The notes: generated by a model not told the origin, from the sequence alone. Numbered from the stretch's first letter, positions 1 to 9,726 are shown. The stretch: DNA of 64,000 nt from Roseimaritima ulvae (GCF_008065135.1 NZ_CP042914.1:7359404-7423403), one strand, 5' to 3'. Program-made: numbers and translations.

Positions 1-1076
1 CGGCCAACACCATGGCCACGGCCATCGAAGCCCTCGGCATGTCGCTGCCCTACTCGGCCAGCGCCCCGGCCGAAACGCCCGAGAAATTAGACGAATGTGT
101 GAAGGCCGGCGAAGCGATCCGCGTGCTGTTGGAACGCGACATCAAACCGCGCGACATCATGACCCGCGCGGCGTTCGAAAACGCCATGGTCACCGTGATG
201 GCCTTGGGTGGCAGCACCAACGCCGTGCTGCACTTGATCGCCATGGCCCGCAGTGTCGACGTGCCGCTGTCGATCGATGACTTCCAAGCCGTCAGCGACC
301 GCGTGCCTTACTTGGCCGACCTGAAACCCAGCGGACGCTTCGTGCAAGAAGACCTGCACTCCATCGGCGGCACGCCGGCGGTGATGAAATACCTGTTGGA
401 CGAAGGCCTGCTGACCGGCGACTGCATGACCGTGACGGGTAAAACCCTGGGTGAAAACGTGGCCGACCTGCCGGGTTTGAAAGAGGGCCAGAAGATCGTC
501 CGTCCGGTCAGCAACCCGATCAAATCCAGCGGACACATCCGCATCCTCCGCGGCTCGCTGGCCCCCGGAGGCGCGGTGGCCAAGATCACCGGCAAAGAAG
601 GCCTGCAATTCAGCGGACCGGCCAAGGTGTTCGACAGCGAAGAAGATATGCTCAAGGCGCTCGAAGACAAACAGATCAGCAAGGGCGACGTGGTCATCAT
701 TCGCTACGAAGGTCCCAAAGGCGGTCCCGGCATGCCCGAAATGCTGACCCCCACCAGCGCCATCATGGGCGCCGGCCTGGGCGCCGACGTAGCCCTGCTG
801 ACCGACGGACGCTTTTCCGGCGGTTCGCACGGATTCATCGTCGGCCATATCACGCCCGAAGCTCAGGAAGGCGGACCGCTGGCCTTGGTGCAAGACGGCG
901 ACGTCGTCACCATCGACGCCGAGACAAACGCTCTGGATGTAGACGTCAGCGAACAGGAACTGCAACAACGCCGCGACGCCTGGGTGGCGCCGCCGCTGAA
1001 AGCCAACCGCGGCACGCTGTATAAGTACATCAAGAATGTCAAAAGCGCCAGCGAAGGCTGCGTGACGGACGAATAA
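1..1076 (+). CDS. ilvD: Dihydroxy-acid dehydratase, 3' part
   Basis: IlvD converts 2,3-dihydroxy-3-methylvalerate and dihydroxyisovalerate to the 2-keto acids in cytoplasmic isoleucine and valine synthesis, using an Fe-S cluster. The frame is open from the first base and enters at [19 protein letters not shown], the stretch that follows the conserved CGGMYTANTM region in full-length enzymes (about 560 aa). About 358 residues are present. They include the conserved [12 protein letters not shown] segment, the mid-protein [12 protein letters not shown], the [12 protein letters not shown] loop and the C-terminal [12 protein letters not shown] motif, all typical of IlvD/Edd enzymes. The ATG at 12 is internal, not the start. 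The gene is cut only by the window edge. The stop is followed by palindromic repeats and an IS element, so it is probably the last gene of its transcript. Confidence 0.95.
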   Translation, partial: ANTMATAIEALGMSLPYSASAPAETPEKLDECVKAGEAIRVLLERDIKPRDIMTRAAFENAMVTVMALGGSTNAVLHLIAMARSVDVPLSIDDFQAVSDRVPYLADLKPSGRFVQEDLHSIGGTPAVMKYLLDEGLLTGDCMTVTGKTLGENVADLPGLKEGQKIVRPVSNPIKSSGHIRILRGSLAPGGAVAKITGKEGLQFSGPAKVFDSEEDMLKALEDKQISKGDVVIIRYEGPKGGPGMPEMLTPTSAIMGAGLGADVALLTDGRFSGGSHGFIVGHITPEAQEGGPLALVQDGDVVTIDAETNALDVDVSEQELQQRRDAWVAPPLKANRGTLYKYIKNVKSASEGCVTDE

Positions 1077-1319
1077 GTCGCCGCAGAGGAGCGGGCACTG
1101 TTAGCGGCGAGTAAAGCCTGGGGTGCCAACTCAGGCAATGGTCTTGGTGTTAGTCCCGAAGGGACGGCGGCGTGTAGCCATGGGCGCAAGCCCATGGTGA
1201 GGCGAAAACACCTCGCACCAAGCCCCCATAGGGCGACGGCAGTCCGCGATGGCCCCGCAGCGATGTCGTCCCGTTGGGACTTTGCGTCGCGGGTGTCAAC
1301 GGTTCCATGGGCTCGCGCC
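1077..1319. repeat. Intergenic palindromic repeats after ilvD
   Basis: No gene is visible. The stretch holds hairpin-forming repeats: GTCCCGAAGGGAC near 1154, CCATGGGCGCAAGCCCATGG near 1178, and GTCCCGTTGGGAC near 1268. The element TGTAGCCATGGGCGCAAGCC occurs here, and its reverse complement (one base different) reads across 1305-1320 and 2850-2870 once the intervening IS is removed. The spacer therefore held two inverted copies of one repeat before the insertion. Confidence 0.7.
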
Positions 1320-1320
1320 C
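1309..1320. repeat. Left direct repeat flanking the IS4-family element
   Basis: GGGCTCGCGCCC here is repeated exactly at 2850-2861 on the other side of the element. The sequence is nearly palindromic and its edge bases match the element end, so the true duplication could be 8, 10 or 12 bp. Taking the element as starting with CTG gives 10 bp. Confidence 0.75.
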
Positions 1321-2850
1321 TGCTGATTACCCAATTCTTTTTTTGAAATCGCAAAAAAACACCGCGATTTCGGCACGCTTTTTGCGCCTCGTGTTACCTA
1401 TTTTTACACGATAGGAGCGCGATTGATGACCATTGAACCAGCCACGATTGAGCACGAATTTGACACCATCGACTTCGGCCATAAAAGCCGTAACGATCGA
1501 TCGAAAGAACTTCTCCAGGCCCTCTTCGCCAATCCTCAAGCGAGCATTAATGCGGCTTGCGATAAATGGTGTGCTGCGAAAGGGGCTTACCGGTTCTTGG
1601 ATAACCCCAAGGCCGATAGCCAGGAAATTCTTGCTGCGCACCGTCGGGCGACGATCAAGCGGATCAAGTCCCAGAAGGTGGTTTGCGTGGCCCAAGACAC
1701 GACGGAGTTAGACTTCAACGGTCACGCCCCCGACGATGTGAAGTGCCTAAACATGGCAGACCGACGGGGATTGTATGACCATAGCTCTGTAGCCTTTACG
1801 CCCGAGAAGCTTTGTCTGGGCGTGCTGGATGTGGAGTTCTTTGATCGTAGTGAAGACAGCCTAGGAAAGGGCAGTCAACGGAAGAGTGATCCGATCGAAG
1901 AGAAGGAAAGTTTTCGATGGCTTCAAGGCTATCGCCGATGCTGTGAATTGGCCTCACAGTGCCCGGAGACTCAAGTTGTTTCTTTAGCGGATCGCGAAGG
2001 TGACATCTACGACATCTTTGTTGAAGCTGAACAGCACGATAATCCGGCCGACTTCGTGATTCGCAGCAAGCAAGTCCGGTGTTTGCCTGAAAAAGACGAC
2101 GAAGCCGGTGGCGACAGCTACAAGAAGATCCGATCCGAAGTTGCAAAAACAGATCTCGTTACAACGCGGCAAGTCGAGTTGCCAGCCACTGCCCAACGTG
2201 CCGCCCGAATGGCCACTCTAGAAATCCGTGCCATTCGCACAAAGATAAAACCGCCCCATGCACGACGCTCGGCTATTCCGGAAGTGACGCTCAGCGTAGT
2301 GCTCGTTCAAGAGGTCGACGGGCCGCAGGATGGAACCGACCTGAACTGGCTGCTATTGAGCTCCCTTCCGATTGACGATTACCGAGATGTATTGCGGATT
2401 GTTGACTACTACGTCGCACGGTGGCCTGTCGAAATGTTCTTCCGAGTACTCAAATCGGGATGCCGCGTTGAGGACATCCAGCTGAAAACCAAAGCCAGGC
2501 TGATTCGCGCGTTGATGTTTTACAAAGTTGTTGCATGGCGGATCATGTTTATCACATTCCTCGGACGCGAGTGTCCTGAGTTGCCATGCGATGTTGTATT
2601 CAGCGACGCTGAATGGAAGTCGGTTTGGAAAGTCGCTAAGGAATCGGAGCCGCCGAAATCAGCTCCCGAACTCTCGCAATTCATCCCCGTGCTTGCTCAG
2701 CTAGGTGGCTACAATGGACGCAAACACGACGGCCCACCAGGAATGGAAACGATCTGGCGTGGAACTCGCCGAATGATGGACTTCGCCTTAGCCTGGCAAG
2801 CCTTCGGGCCTCCAAAATCATCCGTTCACTAAAAATTGGGTAATCAGCAG
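1320..2850 (+). mobile_element. IS4-family (Tn5/IS50-like) insertion sequence, complete
   Basis: A single transposase gene is bounded by terminal inverted repeats. The left end reads CTGCTGATTACCCAATTCTT, and the reverse complement of the right end reads CTGCTGATTACCCAATTTTT, nearly identical over about 19 bp. Direct repeats flank both ends. Removing the element and one direct repeat restores CCATGGGCTCGCGCCCATGG, a palindromic repeat whose inverted sibling lies about 130 bp upstream, so the target was repeat DNA and no gene was disrupted. The ends, target duplication and open transposase frame all look intact, so the element may still be mobile. The length is about 1.53 kb, usual for the family. 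Confidence 0.9.
1426..2832 (+). CDS. IS4-family transposase, Tn5-like
   Basis: This DDE transposase (468 aa) carries out cut-and-paste movement of its own element. The N-terminus resembles the Tn5 transposase DNA-binding domain (KGAYRFLDNP corresponds to Tn5 EGAYRFIRNP). The catalytic residues are visible: D91 in AQDTTELDF, D189 in LADREGDIYD, and E336 in YYVARWPVEMFFRVLKSG, which matches the YREK signature. The C-terminal VLAQLGGY region matches the Tn5 dimerisation domain. The start is the ATG at 1426, preceded by an AGGAG-like site at 1413; an in-frame TTG at 1423 is less likely. No truncation or frameshift is seen. Confidence 0.92.
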   Translation: MTIEPATIEHEFDTIDFGHKSRNDRSKELLQALFANPQASINAACDKWCAAKGAYRFLDNPKADSQEILAAHRRATIKRIKSQKVVCVAQDTTELDFNGHAPDDVKCLNMADRRGLYDHSSVAFTPEKLCLGVLDVEFFDRSEDSLGKGSQRKSDPIEEKESFRWLQGYRRCCELASQCPETQVVSLADREGDIYDIFVEAEQHDNPADFVIRSKQVRCLPEKDDEAGGDSYKKIRSEVAKTDLVTTRQVELPATAQRAARMATLEIRAIRTKIKPPHARRSAIPEVTLSVVLVQEVDGPQDGTDLNWLLLSSLPIDDYRDVLRIVDYYVARWPVEMFFRVLKSGCRVEDIQLKTKARLIRALMFYKVVAWRIMFITFLGRECPELPCDVVFSDAEWKSVWKVAKESEPPKSAPELSQFIPVLAQLGGYNGRKHDGPPGMETIWRGTRRMMDFALAWQAFGPPKSSVH

Positions 2851-2861
2851 GGCTCGCGCCC
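2850..2861. repeat. Right direct repeat flanking the IS4-family element
   Basis: Exact copy of the 12 bases at 1309-1320, directly after the right inverted repeat. It is followed by ATGGCTACA, which completes the palindromic host repeat interrupted by the element. Confidence 0.75.
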
Positions 2862-2996
2862 ATGGCTACATGACGCCGCCGCTCCGCGGCTGATGCGGTG
2901 ATCTCGGCGCGCAATCTTCCGCACTTGGGCGCCAGATTGAGTAGGATAAAGGGGTTGCCCACCGCTTTTCTGCCCGATTCTTCCAGCGAGCTTTTG

Positions 2997-3920
2997 ATGA
3001 CGAATCCGATCACCAACTTGAATCGCCGCAATTGGTTGCGCAGCGGCGTCGCGACCGCCGCCGCCCTGCTGGCCGCCGGCAGCACCGCTCTCCCCACAGC
3101 CACCGCCGCGGAAGCCCCCGACGACGACGGCCCGGTCATCACCAACCGCCGCATCCGGCAATCGGTAATGGGTTGGTGTTTTAAGCCGATGGGGTCGGTG
3201 GAACTGGCCAAGCACTGCCAACAGATCGGTATCGAAGCGATCGAAGGCATTCCCGCGTCCGACTATCCGGCCGTTACCAAATTGGGCATGAAAATTTCCT
3301 TGACCGGCAGCCACGGGTTCGCCAAAGGCCCACTGGATCCGGACAACCACGCCATGGTCGAAGCCAAATTGCGGGAAGGCATCGACCAGGCCGTGCAGTT
3401 CGGCGCCCCCAACGTGATCACCTTTACGGGCATGACCAAGACCGGCATCAGCGAACAAGCGGCTTTTAAAAATTGTGTGGACTGCTGGAAACGCGTGGTT
3501 CCTTACGCCGAGGAAAAGGGTGTGGGCATCGTCCTGGAACACCTCAATACCCGCGATGACTCCCACCCCATGAAAGGCCATCCCGGCTATTGGGGCGACG
3601 ATCTGGCGTTGTGTGCCGATCTGATCAAAGCCGTCGACTCGCCGCAATTCAAATTGCTGTTCGATATCTACCACGTGCAGATCATGCACGGGGACTTGAT
3701 CCGCAATATCCGGCAGTACCACCCGATTGTGGGGCACTACCACACCGCCGGGAATCCTGGTCGCAAAGAACTGGACGAAACCCAAGAAATTTTTTATCCC
3801 CCCGTGATACGAGCCATCGTGGAAACCGGCTACAAGGGCTACTTGGCTCAAGAGTTCATTCCCACGTGGGACGATCCGGTTGCCGCGTTGCGACACGCCG
3901 CTAAAGTTTGCGACGTCTAG
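2997..3920 (+). CDS. Tat-exported sugar isomerase/epimerase-like TIM-barrel protein (hydroxypyruvate isomerase-like)
   Basis: The 307-aa protein belongs to the xylose isomerase-like TIM-barrel superfamily (AP_endonuc_2 fold) and most resembles hydroxypyruvate isomerases. Family-type segments are GIEAIEGIP near the N-terminus, the metal-ligand strand VLEHLNTRDD, LLFDIYHVQIMHGDL, GHYHTAGNPGRKELD and GYLAQEFIP. The leader NRRNWLRSGVATAAALLAA looks like a Tat signal, so the folded enzyme is probably exported, as is common for planctomycete members. I chose the ATG at 2997 because it begins right before this leader; the reading frame extends upstream only through repeat-derived sequence. The true substrate cannot be read from the sequence. 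The next gene starts 36 bp downstream. Confidence 0.8.
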   Translation: MTNPITNLNRRNWLRSGVATAAALLAAGSTALPTATAAEAPDDDGPVITNRRIRQSVMGWCFKPMGSVELAKHCQQIGIEAIEGIPASDYPAVTKLGMKISLTGSHGFAKGPLDPDNHAMVEAKLREGIDQAVQFGAPNVITFTGMTKTGISEQAAFKNCVDCWKRVVPYAEEKGVGIVLEHLNTRDDSHPMKGHPGYWGDDLALCADLIKAVDSPQFKLLFDIYHVQIMHGDLIRNIRQYHPIVGHYHTAGNPGRKELDETQEIFYPPVIRAIVETGYKGYLAQEFIPTWDDPVAALRHAAKVCDV

Positions 3921-3955
3921 TTTTCGATTCCTCGGCGGGACCGCAGCATCCATTG

Positions 3956-6373
3956 ATGAGTACGAATCCATCGGACCCTCATTCCGCTGTCGATGATTTC
4001 AACAGCTTGGGAATACGCACCAACGAGGCCCGGCCACGGATCATTCGTCAAGCGGCTGCGCGCAAGGCCGAACTGCTCCAGCGGCAACGTCTCGCCACCG
4101 GCAATGGCAACATCGATAATGATGTCACCCGCCTCTGCCTGACGCTGTACAAAGTCCTCGACCCACGGCGGCGCATGACCCCCACCGAACGAGCCCTGCT
4201 ATCGCAACTGGAACCCATCCCGTTGATCGAATCGCGGTGGGTCCATCCACGCTCGCGGCAACAACCCAAACGACCGGCCGGACAACGCCACGGCTTCGGT
4301 GCGGTGGCCTACGAGTCGCTGTCGACCGGACAAGCCAACTTTCCGGATCCCGACGCGCCGCTGCCCACGCAGTGGCAATTGTTCCTTGAACGCTGGGTGA
4401 TCTACGCTCGCCAACGCGTCATCTGGGCCGCCCTGTTCCTGGCCCTGCTGGTCGGCATGCTGCTGGCCCGACAATTGCATGTCCGCAAAATCGCCAGCGA
4501 TGCCGCGCAACCACGCCATATCCCGTCCGACTCGGTGAACACCTCAACGGCGCCCGACCTCGTTTCACCCGAACCCGTTTCGCCTGAACCCGTTTCACCT
4601 GAACCGGTCTCGCCTGCCCCCACAGCCCCCGAACCCGACCCCGAACTACCTCCGTTGCCGCCCGTTCCGGAGGAGTTCTCACAACTGCTGGCGGATCTGC
4701 AGGCTTACGTGGAACCGTTCACCAAGCCGCTTACCGAATCCGGTTCCGATCAAGCGATGGGCTCCGATCCACAGACGGGCTCGGATGTCGCTACGGGCTC
4801 GGATTCAGCAGAAGAACCGGCGGCCCCAGCGACCGACCTACCGCCTCCGGACACCACCGTTCCGGTGGTCGCCATGCCCGCCGAGCCTGCCGACCCCGAC
4901 CCGCCGATCGAGCTACCCGGCAAGCCAGCCAAACCGGCCGACGACGCACTCGCGACCGCTCGCCAGCGTTTGCTGAATCTGTTGGCTGACCGCCCGGCAG
5001 CGGTCACCGAGGCGGGGCGGGAACTGGCGGTCGATGACATTCTGGACATGCGGCTGGGAACCGCTCAGGGCTCGGCGGACTATTGGGTGATCAGCGAAGT
5101 CGCCGCCGAACGGCTGATCGGCTTGGGAAAATTCCAACGAGCCGCGGGCTTGATCGCCGATCTGGAGCAGCAATACGACATTCAGCCCCCGGAACTGACA
5201 CAATCCATCACCACTCGCTTGGCCAAAAGTGCTCAGACCCTGGCCGAACATCGACAGTTGGTGCGGTGGGCGTTGGTCTGCAGCGAACGTTTTCTGCAAA
5301 GCGAACGATTCGACGCGGCATCGGAGATCACCCGTACGGTGCTTCCTTCGCTGGGAAAGGTGAATGATCCCGCCCTTCGCACCCAACTGTCCACGCGCCG
5401 CGATGCGATTGTGATCATGCGTCGGATGTCCGAAACGACTCAGCGGATCATGCAGGCCCACTCGCTGGATGATGTTTCGAACAACGATGCCACTCTGGTG
5501 GGCCGCTACCGCTGTCTGATGCTCCGCGACTGGTCAGCCGGCCTGGCTTGGCTGGCTCAGGCCTCGGATCCCCGCCTGGCCCAAGCGGCAGCCAGCGAAA
5601 TCCTCTGGCTGGGCAAACCCGACAGCTCGATCAGCGAAGCCGTAGAGCTGGCCAACACCTGGCTGGAAACCGGCAAACGGCTCCATGGGCGGATGAACGA
5701 TTCGGCGCGATTGCATGCGTACGACATTCTCACCGCCGCGGCCGCCGACCTACCTGTCGAACAAGCTGGGGGGTTGGAAGCGGGCGAACTACAACAGCAA
5801 ATCGAAACGTTGCGGAAGGAACTGGGCGACTTGCTGCCCGGCGATACCGCCACATCGCCCAATCCCGCGGCACCGCCCGCAGTCGCGCCTGCCGCCGGCC
5901 TGGCGCCGGTGGGCATGGGCGGACGCTTGCTGATCGACGGCCAAGACCGCGGTGCTGCGATCCGCTACGAACCCGGCACCGTAATCGATCAGAACACGAT
6001 CACGAAAATCCTCCGCGCCCTGGGCCAGCCGGTCGCTCCCGCGGTGCTGGAATTCCAAGGCACGCTGCGGCTAGAAAAAGCCACCACGGTGCAGATCGTG
6101 GCCGCCGGGCCACCGGCTGGCAACGGCGGCCAACTAGTCCGCGTCAACCGTCAGGCTCAAGCTCTGGTAGCGAGCGTCCGCGGAGAATCGGTCACGCTGG
6201 ATCTGCCCGCCGGACTGCATCACCTGTTCTGGCGTGTGGACACCAAGCAGCTGAACCAAGGCTTTTTCTTTGTCGTCGACGTGCAAACCGAACAGCGTCT
6301 GCCGGTGCAAATGCCCGCCAACATCAAACCGCTGCCGGCCGATCTGCAGATCAACCTGATCAGCGGTCGATAG
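3956..6373 (+). CDS. Single-pass membrane protein of unknown function, upstream of MoxR/VWA genes
   Basis: I do not recognise a named family. The 805-aa product has a cytoplasmic-looking basic N-terminal part (about residues 1-150) and one transmembrane helix at about 155-175 (VIWAALFLALLVGML). A Pro/Glu-rich linker follows, with four tandem V-S-P-(E/A)-P units (4561-4620), then Ser/Asp-Gly-rich repeats. A helical region at about 330-620 carries TPR-like spacing, and there is a C-terminal beta-rich domain of about 150 residues ending NLISGR. The start is the ATG at 3956; an in-frame TTG lies at 3908. It lies 35 bp after the isomerase-like gene and 76 bp before the MoxR-type ATPase, all on the same strand, so it may be a membrane partner of the ATPase/VWA pair. 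That link is inference from position. Confidence 0.6.
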   Translation: MSTNPSDPHSAVDDFNSLGIRTNEARPRIIRQAAARKAELLQRQRLATGNGNIDNDVTRLCLTLYKVLDPRRRMTPTERALLSQLEPIPLIESRWVHPRSRQQPKRPAGQRHGFGAVAYESLSTGQANFPDPDAPLPTQWQLFLERWVIYARQRVIWAALFLALLVGMLLARQLHVRKIASDAAQPRHIPSDSVNTSTAPDLVSPEPVSPEPVSPEPVSPAPTAPEPDPELPPLPPVPEEFSQLLADLQAYVEPFTKPLTESGSDQAMGSDPQTGSDVATGSDSAEEPAAPATDLPPPDTTVPVVAMPAEPADPDPPIELPGKPAKPADDALATARQRLLNLLADRPAAVTEAGRELAVDDILDMRLGTAQGSADYWVISEVAAERLIGLGKFQRAAGLIADLEQQYDIQPPELTQSITTRLAKSAQTLAEHRQLVRWALVCSERFLQSERFDAASEITRTVLPSLGKVNDPALRTQLSTRRDAIVIMRRMSETTQRIMQAHSLDDVSNNDATLVGRYRCLMLRDWSAGLAWLAQASDPRLAQAAASEILWLGKPDSSISEAVELANTWLETGKRLHGRMNDSARLHAYDILTAAAADLPVEQAGGLEAGELQQQIETLRKELGDLLPGDTATSPNPAAPPAVAPAAGLAPVGMGGRLLIDGQDRGAAIRYEPGTVIDQNTITKILRALGQPVAPAVLEFQGTLRLEKATTVQIVAAGPPAGNGGQLVRVNRQAQALVASVRGESVTLDLPAGLHHLFWRVDTKQLNQGFFFVVDVQTEQRLPVQMPANIKPLPADLQINLISGR

Positions 6374-6449
6374 CGGGCCGGCAGCTTGCCTCGCGCTATA
6401 ATGCCTCACAGACCTTCGCCTTCCCAATTCCCACCCACCGCACGGCCGC

Positions 6450-7874
6450 ATGAACGCTATCGCTACCCCCCAAGCCTCCACGCTCGCCGAACTCCGTGAT
6501 AGCGGCTGGCAAAGCCAGACAGTCAAGCAGGAAATTCGCCAAAACTTCATCCGCCAATTGGCTGCCGGCGAGGAATTGTTTCCCGGCATTGTGGGCTACG
6601 AAGACACGGTCGTGCCCGAAATCAACCTGGCCCTGCTGTCCGGCCACGACATGCTGTTTCTGGGCGAAAAGGGGCAAGCCAAAAGTCGCATCATGCGGAT
6701 GCTGACCCGCTTCCTCGATCCCTGGCTGCCCTACATCGATCATCCCGACCTGCCCTTCCACGAAGACCCATTGCAACCGATCAGCTCGCGGGGAAAACGC
6801 CTGCTCGCCGAAGCATCGCCCGAAGACATCCGCATCGCTTGGTGGCCTCGCAACCAGCGGTACGCCGAACGGCTCAGCCCGGGCACCAAATTTGCCGACC
6901 TGATCGGCGAAATCGATCCGGCCAAGCTGACCGCCGGCGTCAGCATGAGCGCCGAAGAGGCGTTGTCGTTTGGTTTGATCCCCCGCATGCACCGCGGCAT
7001 CTTTGCCATGAACGAGCTGCCCGAACTGGACGACTTGGTGCAAGTCGGTTTGTTCAACATCCTGGAAGAACGCGATGTGCAGATCCGCGGCTATCCGATC
7101 CGCTTCGATCTAGACGTGATGATCCTGTTCTCGGCCAACCCCAGCACCTACAACCGCTCGGGCAAAGTCATTCCGCAACTCAAGGACCGCATCGGTTCGA
7201 TCATTCAAACACATTACCCGCACGAACGCAGCCAGGGCATCGAAATCCTACAACAGGAAGCCGCCATCGATCTCGGCGGCGACTACCCGGTGCAGGTCCC
7301 GTATTTCATGTACGAGGTGATCGAAGAGATCACGCATCAGGCCCGTAACAGCAAATACATCGACCACGCCTCGGGTGTCTCGGCGCGGTTCTCTCTCGCC
7401 AACTTCCGCACCATGGTCGCCAGCGCGCGGCAACGGGCGGTAATCTTGGACGAACGCCCGGCGGTGCCGCGGATCAGCGACCTCGGCCACATCTACAGCA
7501 GCTCGCTGGGCAAGCTGGAACTGGACATGATGGGCAGCCATCAGATGAGCGAACGACAGGTGCTCGACGCCGTCGTCGCCAACGCGCTCAGCGAAGTCTT
7601 TAAACGCTATATCGAAGAACACGGCTTGGCGGAAATCACGGAGATTTTCAGCAAGGGCGTGCGGATCGAAGTCGGCGATATGCTGCCCTCGAGCCACTAC
7701 GCCGAGCGACTCAAACGCGTGCCGCCGGTCTGGGAGAAAGCCTTTGAAGTCAACGCCGCGGAAAGCGACGCCGTACGAGCGTCTTGTGTGGAGTTCGTGC
7801 TGGCCGGCCTGTACAGCATGGACCGCATCAGCCGCTCACAGCGCCACGGCAAGATCGAATACGACTTTGAATGA
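6450..7874 (+). CDS. MoxR/Mg-chelatase-like AAA+ ATPase
   Basis: This 474-aa ATPase belongs to the helix-2-insert AAA+ group (magnesium chelatase I / MoxR type). Such ATPases usually act as ATP-driven remodelling chaperones with a VWA-domain protein. Walker A is GEKGQAKS at residues 72-79, Walker B is the [11 protein letters not shown] stretch at 183-193, and sensor I is [11 protein letters not shown]. The C-terminal lid covers the last 170 residues, including [13 protein letters not shown]. The next gene encodes a VWA protein and its upstream ATG overlaps this stop (ATGA), so the two are very likely co-expressed and physically paired. The client is unknown. Confident for the family, not for the process. 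Confidence 0.88.
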   Translation: MNAIATPQASTLAELRDSGWQSQTVKQEIRQNFIRQLAAGEELFPGIVGYEDTVVPEINLALLSGHDMLFLGEKGQAKSRIMRMLTRFLDPWLPYIDHPDLPFHEDPLQPISSRGKRLLAEASPEDIRIAWWPRNQRYAERLSPGTKFADLIGEIDPAKLTAGVSMSAEEALSFGLIPRMHRGIFAMNELPELDDLVQVGLFNILEERDVQIRGYPIRFDLDVMILFSANPSTYNRSGKVIPQLKDRIGSIIQTHYPHERSQGIEILQQEAAIDLGGDYPVQVPYFMYEVIEEITHQARNSKYIDHASGVSARFSLANFRTMVASARQRAVILDERPAVPRISDLGHIYSSSLGKLELDMMGSHQMSERQVLDAVVANALSEVFKRYIEEHGLAEITEIFSKGVRIEVGDMLPSSHYAERLKRVPPVWEKAFEVNAAESDAVRASCVEFVLAGLYSMDRISRSQRHGKIEYDFE

Positions 7875-7877
7875 GCC

Positions 7878-7980
7878 GTAGCATGGGTCCCCGGCCCGTG
7901 CACAGTAAGCCCCTCCTCTTTGCCACGGGCCAGGGGCCCATGCTACTAAGTGGGCACACGGGCCAGGGGCCCATGCTACT
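7878..7980. repeat. Three REP-like palindromic units at the MoxR/VWA junction
   Basis: One forward unit, GTAGCATGGGTCCCCGGCCC (7878-7903), is followed by two reverse units, CACGGGCCAGGGGCCCATGC (7924 and 7956). The same family occurs near 33.2, 47.55 and 62.3 kb. The units lie between two candidate start codons of the VWA gene (7871 and 8012) and keep the frame open, so they either sit in a leader or add 47 codons. Confidence 0.85.
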
Positions 7981-8011
7981 TTATCGTCCGCCTCCCTACA
8001 AAAGTAAAATC

Positions 8012-9712
8012 ATGCGATCGCGTCCCGGCGGAATCATCCACGCTTATCAAAAGTTCGATCCCGGCCAGTTCCCTAGCCCCACGCAACCGCCGCCGGACTT
8101 AGTTTCGCCCGCTTTCGAACACGCCATGATGTATGGCAGCTTCCGCGAGCTGACCGAAGAAGAGTTGGCCCGCGCAGTGCGGCTCGACCCCAGCCAGATC
8201 GCCGGCTTCGGCCCCAGCTTGGACATGATCCGAGCTATGCTGGAAGAACGCAAACGCAAAATCCTGGAACGCTACGAAACCCGCGGCGTGCAAAAGAAAG
8301 CTCGCAAAGCTTTCACGAAACCAGCCAAAACTCTGCAGCTTCCCAAACAGTTCGCCGCCAGTTACCAACTGGCCATCGCCGCGCAACAACCCTATGAGCT
8401 AGAACGCCTGTGGTACCGCGCCGGCGACGACAACAGCACCCTGGCACGCGGCCTGCTGAACGTCTTGCAACGCATGACAGACCATCACCAAATCGAAGAA
8501 CTGGCCAGCAAGTACGAGTTCACCGGCCATGAATCGATGACGGTGCCCCAAGCGCTGGAGATCAAAGAAGAACTGGAAAAGATCGACGAGCTGCTGAAGC
8601 AACTCGAAGAAGCCGCCAAGAACGCCCAGATCGGCTTGATCGATATGGACATGCTCGCCGAATTCGCACAGCCCGGCGACATGGAACAACTCGAAGAGAT
8701 GCGGCGGCAAGTCGAAAACCTGCTCCGCGAGCACGCCGAACGCCAAGGCCTGGAATCCAAAGGCGACGGCAAAGGCTTTCGACTCACACCGCAAGCCTAC
8801 AAAATCTTTCAAGGTCGACTGCTCGAACGCATTTTCAGCGAACTGCAACCCTCACGCAGCGGCCGCCATGAAGGCGATGTGGTGGGCGAAGGCGCCGTCG
8901 AACTGCAACGCACCAAACCGTATGAGTTCGGTGACAGCGTGGCCAACATGGACATCCCGCAAACCATCATCAACGCGCTGCTGCGGCACGGCGAGCAGCG
9001 ACCGCTGCGTCTGCACAGCGACGACATCGTCGTTCACAAAACACGGAATCATCCCAAGTGTGCCACGAGCGTAATCATGGACATGAGCGGTTCAATGCGC
9101 TACGACGGCCAGTACATCAACGTCAAACGCATGGCCTTGGCGCTGCAGGGATTAATCCAAAGCGAATATCCGGGCGACTTCCTCCGGTTCATCGAGATGT
9201 ACACGTTCGCCAAGCTGCGTTCCCCCAGCGAAATCATCGAGATGATGCCCAAACCGGTCACGATCCATGATCCCTGGGTCCAATTGATGGCGGATATGAG
9301 CGATGAGAATCTGAGCGAACATCAGATCCACCCCCACTTCACCAACATCCAGCACTCGTTGCAATTGGCCCGTCAAGCGATGGTCGGATGTGATACGCCC
9401 AACAAACAGATTGTATTGATTACCGACGGCCTGCCGACGGCGCACTTTGAGCAATCAGAACTGTACATGCTGTATCCGCCGCATCCGCGAACCGAACAAG
9501 CGACGATGCGAGAAGGAATGCTGTGCAAACGGGATGGTATCACGATTAATATCTTCTTGATCCCCAGTTGGTCGCAGAGCGAGGAAGACATACGGTTTGC
9601 CTATCGCTTGGCCGAGTCGACCACGGGGCGAGTATTTTTCACCAGCGGAAAAGATCTGGATCGCTTCGTGGTCTGGGACTACGTGCAAAACCGCCGCGAC
9701 ATCATCAGCTAA
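8012..9712 (+). CDS. VWA-domain protein, partner of the MoxR-type ATPase
   Basis: The 566-aa protein has an N-terminal helical part of about 330 residues, with a coiled-coil stretch rich in Glu/Leu (EELEKIDELLKQLEEAA), and a C-terminal von Willebrand factor A domain. The MIDAS motif is DMSGSM at 357-362, and the domain continues with the strand QIVLITDGLPTAHF. The arrangement is like the D-subunit partners of MoxR/Mg-chelatase ATPases, which bind Mg2+ through MIDAS and deliver the client to the ATPase. I set the start at the ATG at 8012 because residues encoded upstream come from REP-like repeat DNA. An in-frame ATG at 7871 overlaps the ATPase stop and could be used instead. No Shine-Dalgarno site is clear for either start. 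Confidence 0.85.
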   Translation: MRSRPGGIIHAYQKFDPGQFPSPTQPPPDLVSPAFEHAMMYGSFRELTEEELARAVRLDPSQIAGFGPSLDMIRAMLEERKRKILERYETRGVQKKARKAFTKPAKTLQLPKQFAASYQLAIAAQQPYELERLWYRAGDDNSTLARGLLNVLQRMTDHHQIEELASKYEFTGHESMTVPQALEIKEELEKIDELLKQLEEAAKNAQIGLIDMDMLAEFAQPGDMEQLEEMRRQVENLLREHAERQGLESKGDGKGFRLTPQAYKIFQGRLLERIFSELQPSRSGRHEGDVVGEGAVELQRTKPYEFGDSVANMDIPQTIINALLRHGEQRPLRLHSDDIVVHKTRNHPKCATSVIMDMSGSMRYDGQYINVKRMALALQGLIQSEYPGDFLRFIEMYTFAKLRSPSEIIEMMPKPVTIHDPWVQLMADMSDENLSEHQIHPHFTNIQHSLQLARQAMVGCDTPNKQIVLITDGLPTAHFEQSELYMLYPPHPRTEQATMREGMLCKRDGITINIFLIPSWSQSEEDIRFAYRLAESTTGRVFFTSGKDLDRFVVWDYVQNRRDIIS

Positions 9713-9726
9713 TGTGAAGCGCCGGG

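Noticed and set aside
1423-1425. TTG as transposase start
   Set aside because: An ATG follows immediately at 1426 with the same ribosome site; the family N-terminus fits the ATG.
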